Part shown: positions 28,901-31,108 of the stretch, one piece after another
Position numbering within the stretch: position 1 is the first letter of the stretch
How the letters are laid out: each line of letters starts with the position of its first letter
Assembly (NCBI GenBank): GCA_010279815.1
Contig: QEOQ01000088.1
Location: 18,455-49,562 of the forward strand
Source of the DNA: Brachionus plicatilis
Lineage: Eukaryota; Rotifera; Eurotatoria; Ploima; Brachionidae
Direction of reading: 5' to 3'
DNA: 31,108 nt
Made by a program: the position numbers and the translations under genes
The notes under the pieces: model-generated
Seen by the model: only the letters and a program-made list of their open reading frames with translations
What the model was told of the DNA's origin: nothing
The model's database searches: none

Positions 28901-30714
28901 TACCCGTAGCTAAATACTTTAAAAAATAACCAAGGCACTAAGTAAAAATTTAACTCGAGAAGTCAAGAAAAAATTCACAAGTTTTTGAGAGCAAAATTGA
29001 GCGAGTCTTTTAAAAAATTGGTGAATTTTTTTAATGTACACCAGACTTAAAAATGAGGCATTTAAAATTAACTAACTGATTAAATATTGTCTTACCCATA
29101 CGGTAGAGATATCCAAAAGATTAATTTTGAAATTTAAAAGAATTGAAAAAAAAAATATGATTTATTATACCGCTTTTTGTTTTGATTGTTAATGAGAAAT
29201 ATTTTGTTAATGAGAAATTTATATAATCAAGGGTTGTCTAATGCAAAAGATTTGCCATATTTCAGAATTTTGTTGCAATTTTATGAAAAAAAATCTAAAA
29301 AAAAGTCCGGATTTGGACTTTGCTTGAGACTTGTGACTTTTAAACAAATCTGATTTAAAGTAATTGGGACCAAAAATTCAAAATTTTCTGATCAGAATTT
29401 AAAAAAAATGTAAAAAAATTAAATACTAGGGCTTCAGCAATGGTTTTGATAGATAAATTTTTTTAAGACTTTCAATATTTTTAAAATTTTAATTTTTTCA
29501 AAAAAATCGAAGGCTTTTCTCCGGATTTACACTGGATGTGATTAGTAGCTGTTGCTTTGGTGTTTCTACAAACTCAATCAACGAGCCGGACAATGAATTC
29601 ATTCAGCATATGCATCAAATTTTCCGAAATTCTATTAAAGCAGATCCAAAAATGATGCTTCTATGTAAATCAAAATTTATTTTAATGTAAAAATGTGAAA
29701 AAAAAATTTTTATCAAGTTTTTTTTCCCAAACTGGCTGCATTTTTGTGCAAAAGAGGACTGATTGAATTTTTTCCCATGAAAAGTCTCAAATTTTTTGAG
29801 AATTTTATCAATTTAATCATAGAAAGGCGTAAAAATAAACTTGAGGTAAAAATGAAACTATTTTAATTTTAGTTAATAGAAATTTTATAAAATATCTTTC
29901 GAAGACCAGAGATGACTTTATACAAAATATTTTGGACCACGAAGAAAACAAATTATTTGAGACAGCAATCAAGGATTTTGAGAACCATCACGGAGAGTCC
30001 AAGCTTTACAAATGGAACACTGAATTGAAAAAAACTCTCACAAATAAAGAAATTTTGTCACAAAGCATCATGTTTTTGGTAGCCGGTTATGAAACCACGG
30101 CTCAGACTCTGTGCTATGTTGCCTATAATTTGGCAATGAATCCAGTTTATCAAAAAAAGCTGTGTCAAGAAATAGACACTGTCTTAGAGAAATATGTAAA
30201 TAATTAATTTTTTTAAGAGGAATTTTTTATTTTTTATTAATTTAAGGATGGAAAAATAACCTATGATTCAGTTAATGAAATGAGCTACATGGATAATGTA
30301 GTAGATGAGAGCTTGAGATTGTTTCCGCCATTAGTCAGACTGGACCGAGTTGCGAACGAGGACTATGAGTACAATGGGATGAAGATTAAGAAAGGAATGG
30401 TTTGGTCCGTGCCAATCTGGGCTCTGCATCACGACCCGGAAATTTATCCAAATCCTTATGAGTTCAGACCTGATAGGTTTAATGAAGAGGAAAAGAAAAA
30501 AAGAGATAATTTGGCTTTTTTGGCTTTTGGTGCTGGACCAAGAAATTGCATTGGCATGAGATTTGCTCTTATTGAAATCAAGCTATTGCTTGCCTTGATT
30601 CTTTCGAAATTTAATTTTGAAAAATGCGATCAAACACCAGAAAAAATTGAAATAGACAATTCTGGTTTAGCTAGACCTAAAATTCCAATAATTGTCAAAG
30701 TTAATCGAAGATAG
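19980..30714 (+). CDS. CYP3-clan cytochrome P450, eight exons
   Basis: Membrane-anchored monooxygenase. Exons: 19980-20080, 20163-20387, 20439-20558, 20616-20704, 29513-29664, 29718-29845, 29905-30195, 30247-30714, about 524 residues. Exon 1 encodes the N-terminal anchor (TLVLGGTISVLVLLN); exon 2 the Pro-rich hinge (NIPGPTPWPLTGNLL); exon 3 WKNVRAIVTTTFTSGKLKS (helix C region). Exon 5 encodes LFSGFTLDVISSCCFG; exon 7 the I-helix AGYETTA (GAA at 30091); exon 8 ExxR (ESLR, 30307-30318), FRPDRF and the haem loop FGAGPRNCIG with the Cys codon at 30547-30549. All essential motifs are intact. All other junctions keep phase, but exons 1 and 2 differ by one base as written. Most introns are 51-82 bp; intron 4 is 8808 bp. 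AATAAA lies at 30820-30825. The CYP3 clan suggests detoxification or steroid-type chemistry; the substrate is unknown. Confidence 0.85.
20926..21050. repeat. Left arm of ~120 bp inverted repeat around the LINE
   Basis: Sequence from ttgtgaaattcaaatacaaa through aatagaatatacttaaaaaa to aatgcaac...gtgcaacata is repeated inverted at 27473-27596 with about 90% identity. It is probably one arm of a foldback/MITE element into whose loop the LINE inserted. Confidence 0.78.
21184..22098 (+). CDS. LINE ORF1 RNA-binding chaperone-like protein
   Basis: 304 residues from the first ATG (21184); the frame is open a little upstream but without ATG. After a Ser-rich N-terminus there is a coiled coil (about residues 45-95, LRQKVLTLEILLSSKDQII and onward), used for trimerisation in such proteins. 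A basic segment ERERRKRNVLVFGAP begins an RRM-like domain, followed by VKKIKTIRRF, APILIQL and NPDLTEAERVLDKKRRE, as in ORF1 proteins of CR1/L2-like LINEs. Its role is binding the element RNA during retrotransposition. ORF1 overlaps the start of ORF2 by 23 nt, suggesting reinitiation. The frame is intact. Confidence 0.78.
   Translation: MDLSDVEPKTPLTSGYHGSNVNVKETRKRFCSSNSSLNKSLSDSDLAAHLDVASLRQKVLTLEILLSSKDQIILKLENLVEDLKSRVDKIESEILKSSSTQCVQQPCFNNTSWVTVASRALAQVEGKKLDRPAQQIEVLNSVVYEQKERERRKRNVLVFGAPMSNKKTKEAQDSDDKGFIEKTFRAIKADVKKIKTIRRFKSNSNSNRPAPILIQLNGDNDRKIILKAAKELRKLTDYKDVYINPDLTEAERVLDKKRREDRFNLNQGERENATNVRYGISGNGFRKFTIEADGESDHDQMQHQ
22076..22854 (+). CDS. LINE ORF2, 5' part: APE-type endonuclease
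   Basis: Start taken as ATG 22076, in the frame overlapping the end of ORF1; an in-frame ATG at 22007 is the alternative. Endonuclease motifs: YTNATSLGNK, VIFITETWFS (catalytic Glu), GCLYRPPG, DFNCPKIEW (usual GDFN has Glu in place of Gly here, Asp and Asn kept), and SLLD at the point of disruption. The frame is broken after the second base of the SLLD Asp codon by the LTR retrotransposon at 22855 and resumes exactly at 25052. The enzyme nicks target DNA for target-primed reverse transcription. Confidence 0.82.
22855..23073 (+). repeat. 5' LTR, 219 bp
   Basis: Begins TGTAGTATCC and ends TTTCA (TG...CA). It contains a TATA-like tataaata at 22987-22994, a G-run gagagggggggtg, and AATAAA at 23033-23038, so promoter and polyadenylation signals are both visible. 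Two bases (TC) separate it from the primer-binding site. Confidence 0.88.
23076..23128 (+). other. Primer-binding region: 53 nt complement of tRNA-Ser 3' part
   Basis: Starts TGGCGCAG, the complement of a tRNA ending CGCCA. Read in reverse complement it gives, in order, U33, anticodon GGA, AAA to position 38, anticodon-stem half TCAGA, a 14-nt class II variable arm (TGGGATTTTCCCGC, stem GGGA/TCCC), T stem-loop GCAGG-TTCAAAT-CCTGC, acceptor half TCACTGC, discriminator G and CCA. The lengths sum to exactly 53. A long variable arm with G73 identifies tRNA-Ser. A normal primer-binding site is about 18 nt. The next base starts the RNase H coding sequence. Confidence 0.85.
23129..24724 (+). pseudogene. 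Ty3/gypsy pol remnant: RNase H end plus integrase
   Basis: The frame opens as KFVIVTDNKALEYLF (RNase H), then HRPGIGNPADYLSRHP. The integrase follows: HHCC zinc finger (H-x3-H in AHEGHQGL, CKVC), and a catalytic core with D in FIDFFGP (23783), D in CTDNGPPF (23948-23950) and E in NGEVE (24056-24058). TGIPPAKLLF comes next, and then a single in-frame TGA at 24236-24238. The same frame continues to 24724 with KMKEYGDKKLKTSERNYGIG (integrase C-terminal domain) and a RRSTRAKT tail as in Mag/SURL-like elements. No ATG is available. gag, protease and the RT palm are absent, so it cannot move on its own. Confidence 0.85.
24827..25045 (+). repeat. 3' LTR, 219 bp
   Basis: Matches the 5' LTR throughout. 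Its first bases are TACAGTATCC rather than TGTAGTATCC, so the terminal TG is mutated. It is preceded by a weak purine tract (gcggaaga). It ends TTTCA and is followed by the target duplication ACTGGA. Confidence 0.85.
25052..27335 (+). CDS. LINE ORF2, 3' part: reverse transcriptase
   Basis: Continues the endonuclease frame (LDLVITEDPDRI) directly after the LTR element. RT blocks are complete: NYRPVSLTCIIFKILE, SSQHGFLPKKSCTTNLL, YTDFAKAFDKVSH, GVPQGSVLGPLLFVIYIND and the catalytic YADD (26487-26498). The thumb follows with KCKVLHIGH, DLGIYIQDDLKW and LEYAISSWCPY, and a C-terminal region. Joined arithmetic (779 + 2284 nt) is 1021 codons with no stop, so ORF2 was intact until the LTR element landed. 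Similarity is to the Jockey/CR1 group. Confidence 0.88.
27389..28766. other. Intron 4 remainder, AT-rich
   Basis: Includes the right inverted-repeat arm (27473-27596). At 27850-28050 there is a cluster of GATAAC/GTTATC/GTTATAAC words in both orientations. No gene is seen. Confidence 0.45.
27473..27596. repeat. Right arm of ~120 bp inverted repeat around the LINE
   Basis: Reverse complement of 20926-21050; mismatches are concentrated at the inner edge (gttatacc against gttgcacc) and at two or three interior sites. Confidence 0.78.
28767..28945. mobile_element. ~180 bp TIR element in P450 intron 4
   Basis: Left end tggcgctttggttac...tctaaagtatttaactacgg is inverted at the right end as ccgtagctaaatactttaaaaaataaccaaggcac. 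Arms are roughly 35-45 bp with a small gap. The centre has gcggaagcatccg. It is non-coding; the target duplication was not identified. Confidence 0.55.
28946..29512. other. End of P450 intron 4
   Basis: AT-rich, with GACTTGTGACTT near 29325 matching the inverse of a word near 19170. It ends in tttttcaaaaaaatcgaag, the acceptor of exon 5. Confidence 0.4.
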
Positions 30715-31108
30715 AACTATCTTTTAAATTTCATTCTAGCCGAGTAAAATTTAGGAAAAAAATATAAAATGAAAAAAGTAGTGGGATTTTTTTAATTGAT
30801 TATATTAATTTTTAGTATCAATAAAATTTAAAGATTTTTCTTTGTTATTTTTAAAATCTGCCGGTTATTATATGATCATAGGTGATTTAATCTCAGTCTC
30901 AGTCAGACATACATAGATTTCGATGGCGAAAAATTTCGATTCAAAATTTTAAGCAAATTAAATAAAAATTATATCTATATTTTAATTGTGTTTGATTTTT
31001 AAATGACGATTTATTAGTTATCATCATTTTTTCCGAATAAAAATTTAATTACTGAATTTTAATTTTTTAATTTATTATTTAGTTAAAATTTTTTTTTTTT
31101 AATTAAAT
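30715..31108. other. 3' flank of the P450 gene
   Basis: Contains the polyadenylation signal AATAAA (30820-30825) and a short tctcagtctcagtcag repeat near 30890. Nothing else is recognised. Confidence 0.45.

Larger units (their letters stand above)
20705..29512 (+). other. Giant P450 intron 4 filled with nested transposons
   Basis: Donor AT|GTAAAC (phase 2) at 20704/20705 joins acceptor ...atcgaag at 29512 to give the in-frame sequence FDTKM then LFSGFTLDV. That is the expected continuity of a CYP3-type protein and proves the two exon groups are one gene. The intron holds an inverted-repeat pair, a LINE and an LTR retrotransposon, all with the coding strand the same as the host gene. Confidence 0.85.

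Noticed and set aside
1..31108. CRISPR array or bacterial operon
   Set aside because: Introns, polyadenylation signals and animal transposons show a eukaryotic nuclear sequence; no evenly spaced short repeats were seen.

Overview
The window looks like nuclear DNA of a small AT-rich animal genome. Protein-coding genes have short spliceosomal introns, TATA boxes and AATAAA signals, and the products are animal-type (core-1 galactosyltransferase-like GT31, METTL24-like protein, GH16 laminarinase/GNBP-like glucanase, CYP3-clan P450). The strong AT bias, 51-82 bp introns and gene mix would fit a monogonont rotifer such as Brachionus. That assignment is an inference from family resemblance; no species-specific marker was identified.

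Layout. 1-1400: a decayed ORF on the minus strand, interrupted upstream by a 662 bp GC-rich hAT-type non-autonomous element with a perfect 8 bp target duplication. 1862-2914: intact GT31 gene. 3868-4370: TIR element rich in TTACGT. 4945-5478: small unknown gene. 7688-8638: METTL24-like gene. 8943-9767: a 131 bp-arm hairpin next to a MULE transposase remnant. 11214-11347: short palindromic element. 12105-14199: two-exon secreted GH16 enzyme with a TATA promoter and an apparent GC-AG intron. 14578-15142: tandem palindromes. 15266-18407: a 624 bp duplicated segment carrying a LINE reverse-transcriptase fragment, one copy split by a second GC-rich hAT element, with a 991 bp assembly gap between the copies.

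19980-30714 is one cytochrome P450 gene of eight exons. Seven of its gaps are ordinary or tiny, but intron 4 is 8.8 kb because transposons have nested inside it. A pair of ~120 bp inverted repeats surrounds a CR1/Jockey-like LINE (ORF1 plus ORF2), and a Ty3/gypsy-type LTR retrotransposon has landed in the LINE endonuclease domain with a 6 bp target duplication. All P450 signature motifs remain, so the host gene may still be expressed if the intron is spliced. There is an apparent one-base phase problem between exons 1 and 2.

The most notable observation is at the primer-binding site of that LTR element. Instead of the usual ~18 nt, 53 nt are complementary to the 3' part of a class II tRNA-Ser, from CCA to exactly position 33, and then the sequence jumps straight into the RNase H coding region. 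The implied anticodon reads GGA, which is what reverse transcription of an inosine-modified AGA (IGA) anticodon would give, and the copy stops just before position 32, a known m3C site in tRNA-Ser. This looks like a molecular fossil of failed plus-strand transfer copied from a mature modified tRNA.
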